Assembly (NCBI RefSeq): GCF_007992215.1
Contig: NZ_BJZV01000038.1
Location: 1-33,035, forward strand
Reading direction: 5' to 3'
DNA: 33,035 bases
Source: Methylobacterium gnaphalii
Lineage (GTDB): Bacteria; Pseudomonadota; Alphaproteobacteria; Rhizobiales; Beijerinckiaceae
Shown here: positions 1 through 7,627 of the stretch, piece by piece
How the letters are laid out: each line of letters opens with the position of its first letter
Numbering within the stretch: the first letter of the stretch is position 1
Position numbers and translations under genes: made by a program
The notes under the pieces: model-generated
What the model saw: the letters and a program-made list of their open reading frames with translations, nothing else
Databases searched by the model: none
What the model was told of the DNA's origin: nothing

Positions 1-204
1 GAGCTTAACGATGTCACAGCCGCGCAGCTTGCTGTCGATGGCGAGGTCAAACAGCGCGCGATCGCACACGCGCCCAGCGCAGTTTAGTCAGCAACGGACC
101 GCACAAACCTGCTGTGGTTTGAGGGCGCGTTTGGCGCCGAGCTTCCGTCCGGCATTCCACGGACGGCGGTTCTTGAAACCCGGGTCGTGCTCCGAATGTC
201 CCAT
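1..204 (-). pseudogene. Tyrosine recombinase/integrase remnant, N-terminal part, in-frame stop
   Basis: Reading leftward from an ATG at 204, the frame gives an N-terminus with the motif KRALKPQQV, then hits a TGA at about 88-90. The same frame then continues as FDLAIDSKLRGCDIVKL up to the window edge. From family knowledge, KRALKP..V followed by RDRALFDLAIDSKLRGCD is the start of a small phage-type tyrosine recombinase common in Methylobacterium. The stop and several altered residues around it (Cys where Trp is expected) show decay by point mutation rather than a frameshift. The catalytic C-terminal half lies outside the window, so its state is unknown. Such recombinases usually mark genomic islands or plasmids. 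Confidence 0.7.
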
Positions 205-548
205 CATCGTTCTCCCAGCCGGCCCATACCGGCGGCGAGATGAAGGGCACCAGAACCGCGACTGGCGAAGAATCCCATCAACGGCGGGAGGCACGAGGGC
301 TTGCGGCGGGACCAGACGGACAGCATGCGATCCCACCTGGTCATACACCCTCGGCCGCACGGTTCCAAAAAGCGGACATCTCTTCGGCGGCTGTCAGTGC
401 CCGTTAGTATAGTCGTCCTGCACGAGTTCGTCGGTCGCTGGCGTTTGATCGTTTGCTTCGTCCTGATCGAGGTGCCTTGCCGTTACGTCGACGCTGAGAT
501 CCACATGCGTGCATCTCAGCAGTTTGGTTGAACACAACAAGAGCTGAT
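205..548. other. Gene-free spacer left of the phosphonate cassette
   Basis: No open frame here has a recognisable protein, a ribosome binding site or consistent coding character on either strand. The only structure I see is the hairpin at 493-520, listed separately. Confidence 0.5.
493..520 (-). terminator. Hairpin downstream of the MFS permease gene
   Basis: A perfect 8-bp inverted repeat (gctgagat / atctcagc) encloses a second short CAC/GTG pairing, so a 28-nt hairpin can form. It lies about 30 nt past the stop codon of the permease gene on the minus strand, where a terminator is expected. No T-run follows, so intrinsic termination is only a possibility. Confidence 0.35.
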
Positions 549-1865
549 TTACCGCTTAATCAAGATCGCACAAGTTCCACTTAGTGCGCAACACGCTCCA
601 ACAACCATAAATACGAGAGCGGTATTGTGTCCGATATCAAGCAAATGCCCGATTGCCGGCTCGGCCAGTCCGGCAAAAAGATAGGAGTACGTACTCATGA
701 CTCCGGTCGCCGTTCCAGCTCGTTGACGTCCGACAAGATCTGGTACAAGAGCCCAGAAGGTCGCATGCGGTCCGTAGACAAAGAATCCGCAAAGAAATAG
801 TACTACAATCGCCCAAATGCTTGACACCGGCAATGCATACATCACCGCAGTCGCGCCGACCGCTAGTAGCATGTACAGCGCGATTGGTTTCCAACGCACC
901 GAACCGAAGAACCGGTCAGAAATCCATCCATTTGAAAGCGCGCCGAATGCCATCCCGACTGGAAGCGCGACGGTGATCCACCGTGCATTGATGCCGGTGA
1001 CCTCACCTAATTTTGCCGTAGCCTCCAGAAAATGTACCGGGACCCAGACAACGAGGCCATATCGGGCGGCGTTGTTGAAGCCCAATGCCACTCCACCAAT
1101 ATGGATTTTCAAGTTTGAAAGGATCGCTCTGTAACGCTCCTTTGAAGTTTCCGGCTTTATATCGGAAACACCTAGATCGGCTTCGTTATCTGCGTCCGCA
1201 TCTAACTCTCGTTTAAAGCCCATATCTTCAGGGCTGTCGCGAACCAAAAAATAAAACACAACCCCTGCGACGATCAACAGCACAACTGGAAGACGGAAGA
1301 CCCACCTCCATTCAAGATGAAACGTGTCTACAACCAGTAGGCCCAAGATGTAGGTTACTACGGACGACATTCCTGCTGCGAACAGATATAATCCATAGAC
1401 CTTACCTCGCTCAGCTTTTGTCCACCAGTTCGCAATAATACGACTGCCTGGAGCAAATCCCAACGCTTGCAAGTATCCGTTAAGCCACCAGCTCACGAGA
1501 AGAGATTTGTAGCCGACTGAAAAGCTCACGATCCAATTCATCAAGCTTGATGATATCGCTCCAGCTGTAACAATTTTCCGACCGCCGTATTTATCACCGA
1601 GATTGCCATTAATTGCCTGACCGATGGCATAACCCCAAAGCATCCCGGCAGAGACCCAGCCGATAAGCTGTTTGCTCACATTGAATTCTGCTTGAATTCC
1701 TGGAATCGCAAATCCAAGTGTTTGGCGACCTGTATAATAAAAAAGGTAGCAGAACATCACGATCAAAAGCATTCGCCATTGAACGGCGCGATAGCCAACG
1801 TGCGCGCCTGCCGAGATAGGCGCGCCAATCAACTTGTAATCTTCTTGAACTATCTGCTTGTTCAT
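549..1865 (-). CDS. MFS permease, organophosphate:phosphate antiporter (GlpT/UhpC) type, probable phosphonate transporter
   Basis: Inner-membrane major facilitator of 438 residues with about 12 hydrophobic segments, beginning MNKQIVQEDYK. The frame is open for 72 more codons upstream, but ATG 1865 is preceded by GGGAGG at 6-nt spacing and gives the usual length, so I start there. Features include a first membrane segment ending YYTGRQTLGFA, the loop GNLGDKYGGRK after segment 2 (the MFS D-R/K-x-G-R-K loop) and AERGKVYGL before segment 5, as in the GlpT/UhpC branch. It is downstream of phnA on the same strand with a spacer of about 325 nt. From known phosphonoacetate clusters, where a GlpT-like permease accompanies phnA, I infer uptake of phosphonoacetate or a similar compound. 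Its base composition is more AT-rich than most of the window, consistent with transfer. Confidence 0.8.
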   Translation of the reverse strand: MNKQIVQEDYKLIGAPISAGAHVGYRAVQWRMLLIVMFCYLFYYTGRQTLGFAIPGIQAEFNVSKQLIGWVSAGMLWGYAIGQAINGNLGDKYGGRKIVTAGAISSSLMNWIVSFSVGYKSLLVSWWLNGYLQALGFAPGSRIIANWWTKAERGKVYGLYLFAAGMSSVVTYILGLLVVDTFHLEWRWVFRLPVVLLIVAGVVFYFLVRDSPEDMGFKRELDADADNEADLGVSDIKPETSKERYRAILSNLKIHIGGVALGFNNAARYGLVVWVPVHFLEATAKLGEVTGINARWITVALPVGMAFGALSNGWISDRFFGSVRWKPIALYMLLAVGATAVMYALPVSSIWAIVVLFLCGFFVYGPHATFWALVPDLVGRQRAGTATGVMSTYSYLFAGLAEPAIGHLLDIGHNTALVFMVVGACCALSGTCAILIKR

Positions 1866-2141
1866 CTGTTCCTCCCATAGCTCAGTCCGATATCTATTTT
1901 TTCTGCATTTTCCGACTGATGCGGCAGCCAATTGAACATTGATGTGAAAATATCTATAGCTCAGCGCATCGGTGTATTGTCTGTATATGTTGTGGCGTTC
2001 AACATATGAGGATGGACATAAATCTATCTTTGCGCGACATCGTGCACATATTTGCTTTGCGCAACGTCCAAAGTGCTGCAATCAACTTGTGCTGATAATT
2101 ACAAAGCTGATCGATCTGATTTCGCAGAATGCAATGGAATT

Positions 2142-2170
2142 CCGAGGCAACCTCGGGATGGCCGCCTCGG
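2142..2170 (-). promoter_or_regulatory. Two mutually exclusive hairpins between phnA and the permease gene
   Basis: The segment holds ccgagg-caa-cctcgg (6-bp stem, 3-nt loop, 2142-2156). The alternative pairing is ccgaggc with gcctcgg (7-bp stem, 2142-2148 with 2164-2170). Both use the same left arm, so only one can form at a time. It starts about 20 nt after the phnA stop in the direction of transcription. It could be a terminator, a processing site or an attenuator lowering permease expression; there is no T-run. Confidence 0.35.
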
Positions 2171-2190
2171 ATTGGCGTACAACCTTGCGA

Positions 2191-3462
2191 TTATGCGACC
2201 CCGTTAAGGGCGAAATCGAAGATGTCGAAGTTGCGCAGCACGCCCGTTTGAGCCCGCTCCCGGTATTCAGGCTTGAGCGGACGCGAGAGCAGGAAGGGCA
2301 CGCGCTGCTCACCGATGCCGCCATGCGAGCGCAGGCGGTGGTTGCCGAGCGCTGACAGGTCGTGATCCTCGCGGCGGGCACCCACCACGGTGGAGCGATC
2401 GGAAAACACTGCGAAATCGCCCTCGCGATCTGGCGGAAGATGGAAGCGCTCGCAGACGGTGGCACGGTCGAGCACGAGCTCGACGCCGGGCAGCGAGCGC
2501 GCGAAGGCGATCATCTCGCCGACATTGCCGGGCTTCAGTAGGTGGACGCGCACGAAGCCGCCGAGCGCGCCGTGATGGCGCACGAAGGGATCGGCGATGG
2601 GGCAGATCACCCGCACGCTGCCGGCACCGAATCGCGCGTTGAGCGCATCTTCGACATAGACGACGCTCGGCTGGCCCTCGGCGGTCGACTTGTCGGCCAT
2701 GCCGTGATCGGCCGTCAGCGCAACCGTCGCGCCGAGTTCGATCATGCGGGCGATCCGGCGGTCTACTTCACCATGAAAGCGGTTTGATTCCGATTCTCCC
2801 GGCTCGTACTTGTGCTGAACGTAATCCGAAGTCGAAAGATACATTAAGCCCGGCTTCACAGCTGCGAGCAGCTCCAGCCCGGCGTCTAGAGCGAAAAGTG
2901 AGAGATCGGCAGAATATTGGTCAGGCTTGCTCCGGCCGACAAGCTCCTCGCCCCCCGATACACCGAGCGCCGAGAGGTCAGCGGAATCGGGCTGTTCGGA
3001 CGAGAAGGCGATGCCATCCATTTCGTAGGCGAGCACCTTCAGGAGCTTGTCCTTGGCGGTCACTACGGCAGTTTGTACGCCAGCCTTGCTGACCGCACCA
3101 AGAATTGTGCCGCAGCGAAGGCGTCGGGCATCCGTCACCATGATCTCCTCGCCAGTTTCGGCGTCGAGATAATAGTTGCCGTTGATGCCGTGGATCGCCG
3201 GGGGCACTCCGGTGACGATCGAGGTGTTGTTGGTGTTCGTGGTGGTGGGAAGGGACGCGAGCGCGGTGCCTAGATATCCCGTTTCCCTAAGCGCAGCGAT
3301 CGTCGGAAGCGTCCCGTCTTCGATTCCTTTCTGCAGATATTCGGGATCGAAGCCATCGAGGCAGATGACAATTACGGGCTGTTTCGGCAAGGCGTAGGTG
3401 CGCCCGTTAGCCTGTACATGCGCTGGTGTATGCAGGTTAATAGCTGCGGATGTCCGTGACAT
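2191..3462 (-). CDS. phnA: Phosphonoacetate hydrolase
   Basis: Alkaline-phosphatase-superfamily enzyme of 423 residues, a usual family length, that hydrolyses phosphonoacetate to acetate and phosphate using two zinc ions. Visible motifs are CLDGFDPEYL (metal-binding Asp36), LPTTTNTNNTSIVTG at about 71-85 (holds the nucleophilic Thr), TSDYVQHKYEPGE (Asp and His metal ligands), LTADHGMADK (Asp-His ligands) and a C-terminal SHGGIGEQRVPF (His ligand). All expected metal positions appear present. I chose ATG 3462; an in-frame TTG at 3477 would add five residues, and neither has a strong ribosome binding site. No signal peptide is seen, so it is cytosolic and needs an importer, which fits the permease downstream. 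The LysR-type gene upstream is divergent, the usual arrangement for inducible phnA. Confidence 0.9.
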   Translation of the reverse strand: MSRTSAAINLHTPAHVQANGRTYALPKQPVIVICLDGFDPEYLQKGIEDGTLPTIAALRETGYLGTALASLPTTTNTNNTSIVTGVPPAIHGINGNYYLDAETGEEIMVTDARRLRCGTILGAVSKAGVQTAVVTAKDKLLKVLAYEMDGIAFSSEQPDSADLSALGVSGGEELVGRSKPDQYSADLSLFALDAGLELLAAVKPGLMYLSTSDYVQHKYEPGESESNRFHGEVDRRIARMIELGATVALTADHGMADKSTAEGQPSVVYVEDALNARFGAGSVRVICPIADPFVRHHGALGGFVRVHLLKPGNVGEMIAFARSLPGVELVLDRATVCERFHLPPDREGDFAVFSDRSTVVGARREDHDLSALGNHRLRSHGGIGEQRVPFLLSRPLKPEYRERAQTGVLRNFDIFDFALNGVA

Positions 3463-3635
3463 ATCTCTATCTACCAATACTGACGACCGGTCAGCGACCT
3501 AGCCTCTAGGCAGGATAGTAGCGCTAGCGAACGTGTGATAATCAATCGAATAATGCGCACCTAAATGTGCGAAAAAGGAACGAATTATAGCAGCAGGCCG
3601 AGGCGAAGGCGTCGGCTTAGCCGGAGGGCCGCCGC
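3463..3635. promoter_or_regulatory. Divergent promoter region between phnA and the LysR-type gene, with candidate operator
   Basis: This 173-nt region must carry the promoters of both divergent genes. The best regulator-site candidate is cgcac-ctaaat-gtgcg (3556-3571), a perfect 5-bp inverted repeat with 6-nt spacer in an AT-rich context, shaped like a LysR-type site. Two other dyads lie nearer phnA: gaccggtc at 3484-3491 and cctag-cct-ctagg at 3498-3510. I cannot place -35/-10 boxes with confidence. Confidence 0.4.
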
Positions 3636-4571
3636 TTGAACGAACGTGAACTTCCTCTCAATGCCCTTCGTGCATTCGCCATTGCCGCCCAATCACCGAG
3701 CCTCGAAATCGCAGCGAGGAAACTCGGTGTCACTCATGGAGCCGTAAGCAAACAGATTGCGTCGCTTGAAGCTTGGCTCGGGCAAAGCCTGTTTGGTCGA
3801 CAGGGGCGCTCGCTTCAACTCACGCCATACGGGAAGATCCTTGCGGACAAGGTGACCGAGTCGATCAGACAGATAGGCGCGGCATGTGATTACGTACGGA
3901 GAGATCGCTCACGCAAAGTAATCTCCGTCGAAGCGCCTGCGACCTTCGCCATGTACTTCCTTCTGCCGCGCATCAAGAAATTTGAGACGCAGAACCCGAA
4001 ACTGTCTGTATGGATCGCGACACGTCTGACCGGACAAACACCGGATTTTGCACAGAACGATGTTGTCATCAGCCGCGGCCAATTCCCAAAAGTGGCTACA
4101 CGCGTGGGAACTGCAAAGTTTCTATTTGAAGAGAAACTGACGCCGGTCAGCGCGTACTCCCTGCTGAAGGAAGCGCCTATTAGAAAGCCTGCCGATCTGC
4201 GTAAGCATAAACCCATTGCCTCATCCAGCCGACCGGGTGAATGGGAGGCTTGGTTCGAGAGAGCAGGGCTGGGAAATCCATTGATCGAAGGCGGTCATCG
4301 CTTTGATCATTTGAATGTAGCTCTCCACGCGGTACGCGACGGCTTAGGATCAACGATCGCGCCTCGGCAACTCTTTGGTGATATGATTAATCAATACCAT
4401 CTTCGTTGCCCTCTTCCAGATATCTTCTATCCGGGCGCTTCATATTTTGCATACTCGGCCTTCCAACCTGAAACAGCCGAATCGCAGATTTTCATATCTT
4501 GGCTCCAGAGTGAGTGTAGAACATCTGACGGCGACAATATTGGATCGCACATCCCACTGAATGCAGTCTGA
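3636..4571 (+). CDS. LysR-type transcriptional regulator, probable activator of the phosphonate genes
   Basis: 311 residues, typical LysR length. The N-terminal helix-turn-helix is clear: LNALRAFAIAAQSPSLEIAA, then KLGVTHGAVSKQIASLE, then LFGRQGRSLQLTPYG, which places it in the GcvA-like branch. The rest is a periplasmic-binding-protein-like effector domain. The start is a TTG at 3636, preceded by GGAGGG at 7-8 nt spacing; no suitable in-frame ATG is available nearby. It is transcribed away from phnA. In characterised phosphonoacetate clusters a LysR-type regulator (PhnR) activates phnA when phosphonoacetate is present, so I infer the same role. Like the permease gene it is less GC-rich than the rest of the window. 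Confidence 0.85.
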   Translation: MNERELPLNALRAFAIAAQSPSLEIAARKLGVTHGAVSKQIASLEAWLGQSLFGRQGRSLQLTPYGKILADKVTESIRQIGAACDYVRRDRSRKVISVEAPATFAMYFLLPRIKKFETQNPKLSVWIATRLTGQTPDFAQNDVVISRGQFPKVATRVGTAKFLFEEKLTPVSAYSLLKEAPIRKPADLRKHKPIASSSRPGEWEAWFERAGLGNPLIEGGHRFDHLNVALHAVRDGLGSTIAPRQLFGDMINQYHLRCPLPDIFYPGASYFAYSAFQPETAESQIFISWLQSECRTSDGDNIGSHIPLNAV

Positions 4572-5289
4572 TCTTGCGACGCCTTTTGTGGTACACTCGT
4601 CGGCCTCTAGAAACCAATGACGGCTTCGAAAGACCATTCCGATGGCGGCGCCATATCATCTGATGGCAAATCGGCTGAGCTGTCGAGATGACGCGACTTG
4701 AGTTGAGCATCTGTTTTTTCAACACCCCCGCGTCTGAAAATAGAATATTACTTTCGGTTAGCTCGCGCTGTTACTCAAACGACTGCTTTTTGTCGATTCC
4801 ATTCCGCAAATCGGACCAGCTGAAAACTACCCAATGACAATATTCGCGGGACAGGAGTTTGCAAAAATACTACCTGCGCGACATTACGCCAGCGAAGCCC
4901 AGACCGGCGGACCCAAGATGCCGTCCGATTGCACGTCCATCACTGCCTGCGATGCGACGCCCCCGCGTGCTTGATCTGCAGCTGCGCGACCGGAATGGCG
5001 AGGCATGCCCCGCAAGCACAACCACTTGGCAACCGGCATCCTGGCAGATGCCCTGCAGCAGGTCGGCATTGGAGCCGCTGTCGTAGACCGCGAGGCTTTG
5101 CGCCTAGCGTGGAGTTGCCCGAGCACAACGGATTCGTCGAGGACGAAGCGCTCGCCGCTGGTCATCACCGAAGCCAGGATCCCAACCTTCAGTCGTGTCC
5201 ACGAGACCTGTACCGCCATCCAGAATAAACGAGGGCGGCGAGGGCCGTAAGGCGATAGGCCATGATTGCCACCCGAGACGGCCCTGGCT
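4572..5289. other. Spacer without a recognisable gene
   Basis: Several frames are open on both strands between about 4880 and 5250, as is normal in GC-rich DNA. None gives a protein I recognise, and none has a good ribosome binding site. The part from 4572 to about 4860 is AT-richer and shows nothing. The stretch next to the methyltransferase gene may be a decayed gene, but I cannot name a family. Confidence 0.4.
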
Positions 5290-6096
5290 CTACCGGCGGA
5301 TGCCGCACGTGACCCAATATTCGCGCGGCACACAGATGCCGAGTGGTGTCGGGAATTGGGCGTGGAAAGCGATGAAGTCCTGGCGCAGATCCGAGCGACG
5401 ATCATCGTCTAACGACGTGGCAAGCGCCTTGGTCGGACCGTAGCCGTTCGAAAATCGTTCCCATGCGGCTTCCGCGCTCGGCTCACGATAGAAGGAGACA
5501 CCCTTCTCGAATGCCAAGTCGAAGTCCTTGCCCAGTAGTTCGTCCACCCGCTCGGTACGACCCCAATCGAACGGCGAGGGCGGAGCCGGGGTTGGCGGCG
5601 GTGGCATGTACGGCTTCATCACCATGAACATCTTGAACACGTTGCCGTCCGACAGCCAGGTGGTGAGGGCGATGCGTCCGCCCTTGCGACAGACCCTGGC
5701 CAATTCGCTGGCCGCAGCCTCCGGATGGCTCGCGAACATCACACCGCAGGTCGAGATCACTGCATCAAACTCACCGTCCGCGAAGGGCAGGCTCTCGGCG
5801 TCACCCTCCCGATAGGTGATGTCTAATCCCTCGGACTTGGCTTGCTCGGTTGCGAACGCGAGAAGCACCCCGCTGATGTCGGCTCCGGTCACCCGCGCCC
5901 CACGTCGGGCGACGACGCGTGAGGTCCAGCCGGTGCCCGTCGCAAGATCGAGGATCTTCTCGGCTGGTTGGGGATCGAGGCGCAGCACGCAGTGCTCGAT
6001 GCTGTCCGCAATACCTCGGCTGATCTCGTCGTAGCGGCCACCACCGGAGTTCCAGACGCTGGCTGGTTTGGCATTATGGGGCTGGATACCGCTCAT
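5290..6096 (-). CDS. Class I SAM-dependent methyltransferase (UbiE/methyltransferase-11 type)
   Basis: 268 residues, intact. The start ATG at 6096 has a strong GGAGG at 5-nt spacing. SAM-binding motif I is ILDLATGTGWTS, followed by VTGADIS (acidic residue at the end of strand 2), then GDAESLPFADGEFDAVIS (motifs II/III) and RVCRKGGRIALTTW (post-motif). These are the hallmarks of the Methyltransf_11/25 families acting on small molecules such as quinones, sterols or toxic metabolites. The substrate cannot be told from sequence. It is the only intact gene in the decayed stretch between the phosphonate and carbohydrate cassettes. A nucleoside phosphorylase relic lies 40 nt upstream on the same strand, so the two may once have been cotranscribed. 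Confidence 0.8.
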   Translation of the reverse strand: MSGIQPHNAKPASVWNSGGGRYDEISRGIADSIEHCVLRLDPQPAEKILDLATGTGWTSRVVARRGARVTGADISGVLLAFATEQAKSEGLDITYREGDAESLPFADGEFDAVISTCGVMFASHPEAAASELARVCRKGGRIALTTWLSDGNVFKMFMVMKPYMPPPPTPAPPSPFDWGRTERVDELLGKDFDLAFEKGVSFYREPSAEAAWERFSNGYGPTKALATSLDDDRRSDLRQDFIAFHAQFPTPLGICVPREYWVTCGIRR

Positions 6097-6135
6097 GGCT
6101 TCCTCCGTTGCTCCAATCGCCCCCGGTTACGTTTT

Positions 6136-6430
6136 CTACTGCGACCGACGCCACGCTTCGGCGAAGGAATGCACGAGGGCGAGGGAGGCGGTGGCCCCGT
6201 TGGCCTGTCCATCCCGAAGCCGCCAGCTTGGCCCATCTGATTCGTCACATGGGCAAAGCAGAGCACAGACCGGCTCCGCGCACGAGCGAAGGGAAAGCGT
6301 CGCCGCTTCCATATCGACCGCCAGGATGCCTGCTCTCCGTCCCACTATGATGGCCTCCGCAGTCTCGCGGAAGGCGCGTCGGTGGAAACCAACCACTTGG
6401 CATCTCGGCAACGGCAGGTCAGGCGGTCAT
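6136..6430 (-). pseudogene. Nucleoside phosphorylase (PNP/UDP family) relic, C-terminal part, frameshifted
   Basis: Minus-strand reading gives FRETAEAI, then GILAVDMEAATL, then GQANGATASLALVHSFAEAW, ending at a TAG. In intact purine-nucleoside-phosphorylase-like proteins the expected order is STDAPFRET...GVLAVEMEAAAL. Here STDAP is present just upstream but in another frame, so a frameshift sits at about 6370-6376. The N-terminal half is absent. The acidic pair of the MEAA motif survives. I infer an inactivated gene that may have been linked to the methyltransferase gene downstream. Confidence 0.6.
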
Positions 6431-6490
6431 CCACCCCACGTGGCGTCCGGCCCACTTTCCTATTCTCCGGAGGCGCCCGGCCTCACCCGT

Positions 6491-6640
6491 GAGGGTGAAC
6501 TACCGAATTGCAAGCGAATGGATGGGGACAGCGGGCATAGATTGGCTCGTCGCAGGCTTAATCTGACAGGGTCAGCGACTGCGGGCTGGGTGGAGTCGTT
6601 CTCGTAAGTTTGCTGCCCAGCCCGTCCGGGTTTGCGAGTT
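6491..6640 (+). repeat. Dispersed hairpin repeat, copy A
   Basis: The copy opens with ctaccgaattgca (6500-6512), reaches gtcagcgac at 6571, then forms a hairpin with perfect 9-bp arms, cgggctggg (6582-6590) and cccagcccg (6616-6624). A related copy in the same orientation lies at 32286-32425, with the same opening, the same spacing of about 70 nt to gtcagcgac and a hairpin of the same shape. The arm bases differ between copies but still pair, suggesting the structure matters. Confidence 0.6.
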
Positions 6641-6664
6641 GCCCAGCGGCCTGCCCCCGGTCGC

Positions 6665-6712
6665 GGGGTGACGGCGGGTCGGATGGTGCTTGCGCTGCTG
6701 TTCGGCCCGCTG
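6665..6712 (+). repeat. Dispersed hairpin repeat, copy B (hairpin part only)
   Basis: gacggcgggtcggatggt is shared exactly with copy C at 32370-32387. The left arm gcgggtcgga (6674-6683) pairs with ttcggcccgc (6701-6710) through eight Watson-Crick and two G-U pairs. It lies about 90 nt after the hairpin of copy A in the same orientation. A weaker relative, ggccgag (6823-6829) with ctcggcc (6850-6856), follows. Confidence 0.5.
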
Positions 6713-7260
6713 GGGCGCTCGGCCTCACCCGCTCCGGCTAAGATCAGATCAAATCCAGAAACGAGCAGAGTCTATCGAAGAGCAGTCGCCCCGGTTGTAT
6801 TTATACCGCGTCGGCGACGGCGGGCCGAGCGACCATCCACCTCAGACTACTCGGCCGGTCCTTGCCTGCTAGGAAAGACTGTCCGCCCTCATCCAAAAGG
6901 CCGATCATCTGAATTGCGGATTGGGCTATGGGATCAGTTGCGTACACAGGCTCGTCGCGGCCCTTCCTGACCCCCGACAGCGACGTCGGGTCGGGATTTC
7001 TCGCTGAGAATGCTCAGCTTTCCGCGAGCGGTAATCGCGAACGTTGGCGATAACTTTAGTCATTCTGAGACAAGCTCCGTCCGATTCTCGAATGGCGGGC
7101 GTCGACGAAGTACCGCTTGTGGCTCGCATTTGCGTCAGCAGCGACCTCAGAGGTTGCTCGGATACCGGTCGTTCTGGCCGGCGAACCACCTAACCCAAAG
7201 CAGACATCGCTAACGGGCAATAGAGAAGATGAGTGGGTTCACTTGGCCCGCTGTAAGATC

Positions 7261-7482
7261 TCAATGCACGGCAGACGGCATTATTTGAACGTGAATGCCT
7301 ACGGCCTCCTTCGGAATCAACGACGGCAGTCGAGGTGCCAGAAAGATCGCACAGGCGTGGATATGCGGCTGCTTCTCGCAAGGGTCGCTCGGATCGTTGT
7401 GAACTGACTTAGCAGTTGCGACGGCGGCCGAGAGCACGAGGCCAGCGGCGACGAGGAAACGGTACAGAGGAAGACCGGTCAT
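7261..7482 (-). CDS. Possible small exported protein
   Basis: 73 codons. The N-terminus MTGLPLYRFLVAAGLVLSAA is a convincing Sec signal peptide (one Arg, then a hydrophobic core), with likely cleavage after VATA near residue 24. The mature part of about 49 residues has two cysteines (DPCEKQ and HACAIF) that could form a disulfide in the periplasm. No family is recognised. There is no good ribosome binding site before ATG 7482 and the region is otherwise decayed, so this may be a relic or a chance frame. Confidence 0.35.
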   Translation of the reverse strand: MTGLPLYRFLVAAGLVLSAAVATAKSVHNDPSDPCEKQPHIHACAIFLAPRLPSLIPKEAVGIHVQIMPSAVH

Positions 7483-7549
7483 CTTTGGTGCGAGATCAAT
7501 TGCGAAGTGGCGACAGTGGTCAACGCGGCGACAGGAAGGATGCGAAGGA

Positions 7550-7627
7550 TCAGTGTCTGTCTGCCGAGCCAGGCCGCGGCAGCTTGATCTCGACGGTTTC
7601 GCCCGTGAGCGGGTTGAGGATCAGCAT
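7550..7627 (-). CDS. Possible 25-residue small ORF
   Basis: The frame reads MLILNPLTGETVEIKLPRPG and ends after a few more residues. It has an AAGG-type ribosome binding site about 8 nt upstream of ATG 7627. The NPLTGE-VEI pattern looks protein-like, but it is very short, no family is assigned and the surrounding DNA is decayed. Confidence 0.2.
   Translation of the reverse strand: MLILNPLTGETVEIKLPRPGSADRH

Noticed and set aside
1866..2081. N-terminal extension of the MFS permease by 72 residues
   Set aside because: The extension is Cys/Arg-rich and unlike the family, and a good ribosome binding site precedes ATG 1865.
4884..5405. Minus-strand open frame of 173 codons beside the methyltransferase gene
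   Set aside because: It overlaps the end of the methyltransferase gene, and no frame in this stretch gives a protein I recognise.
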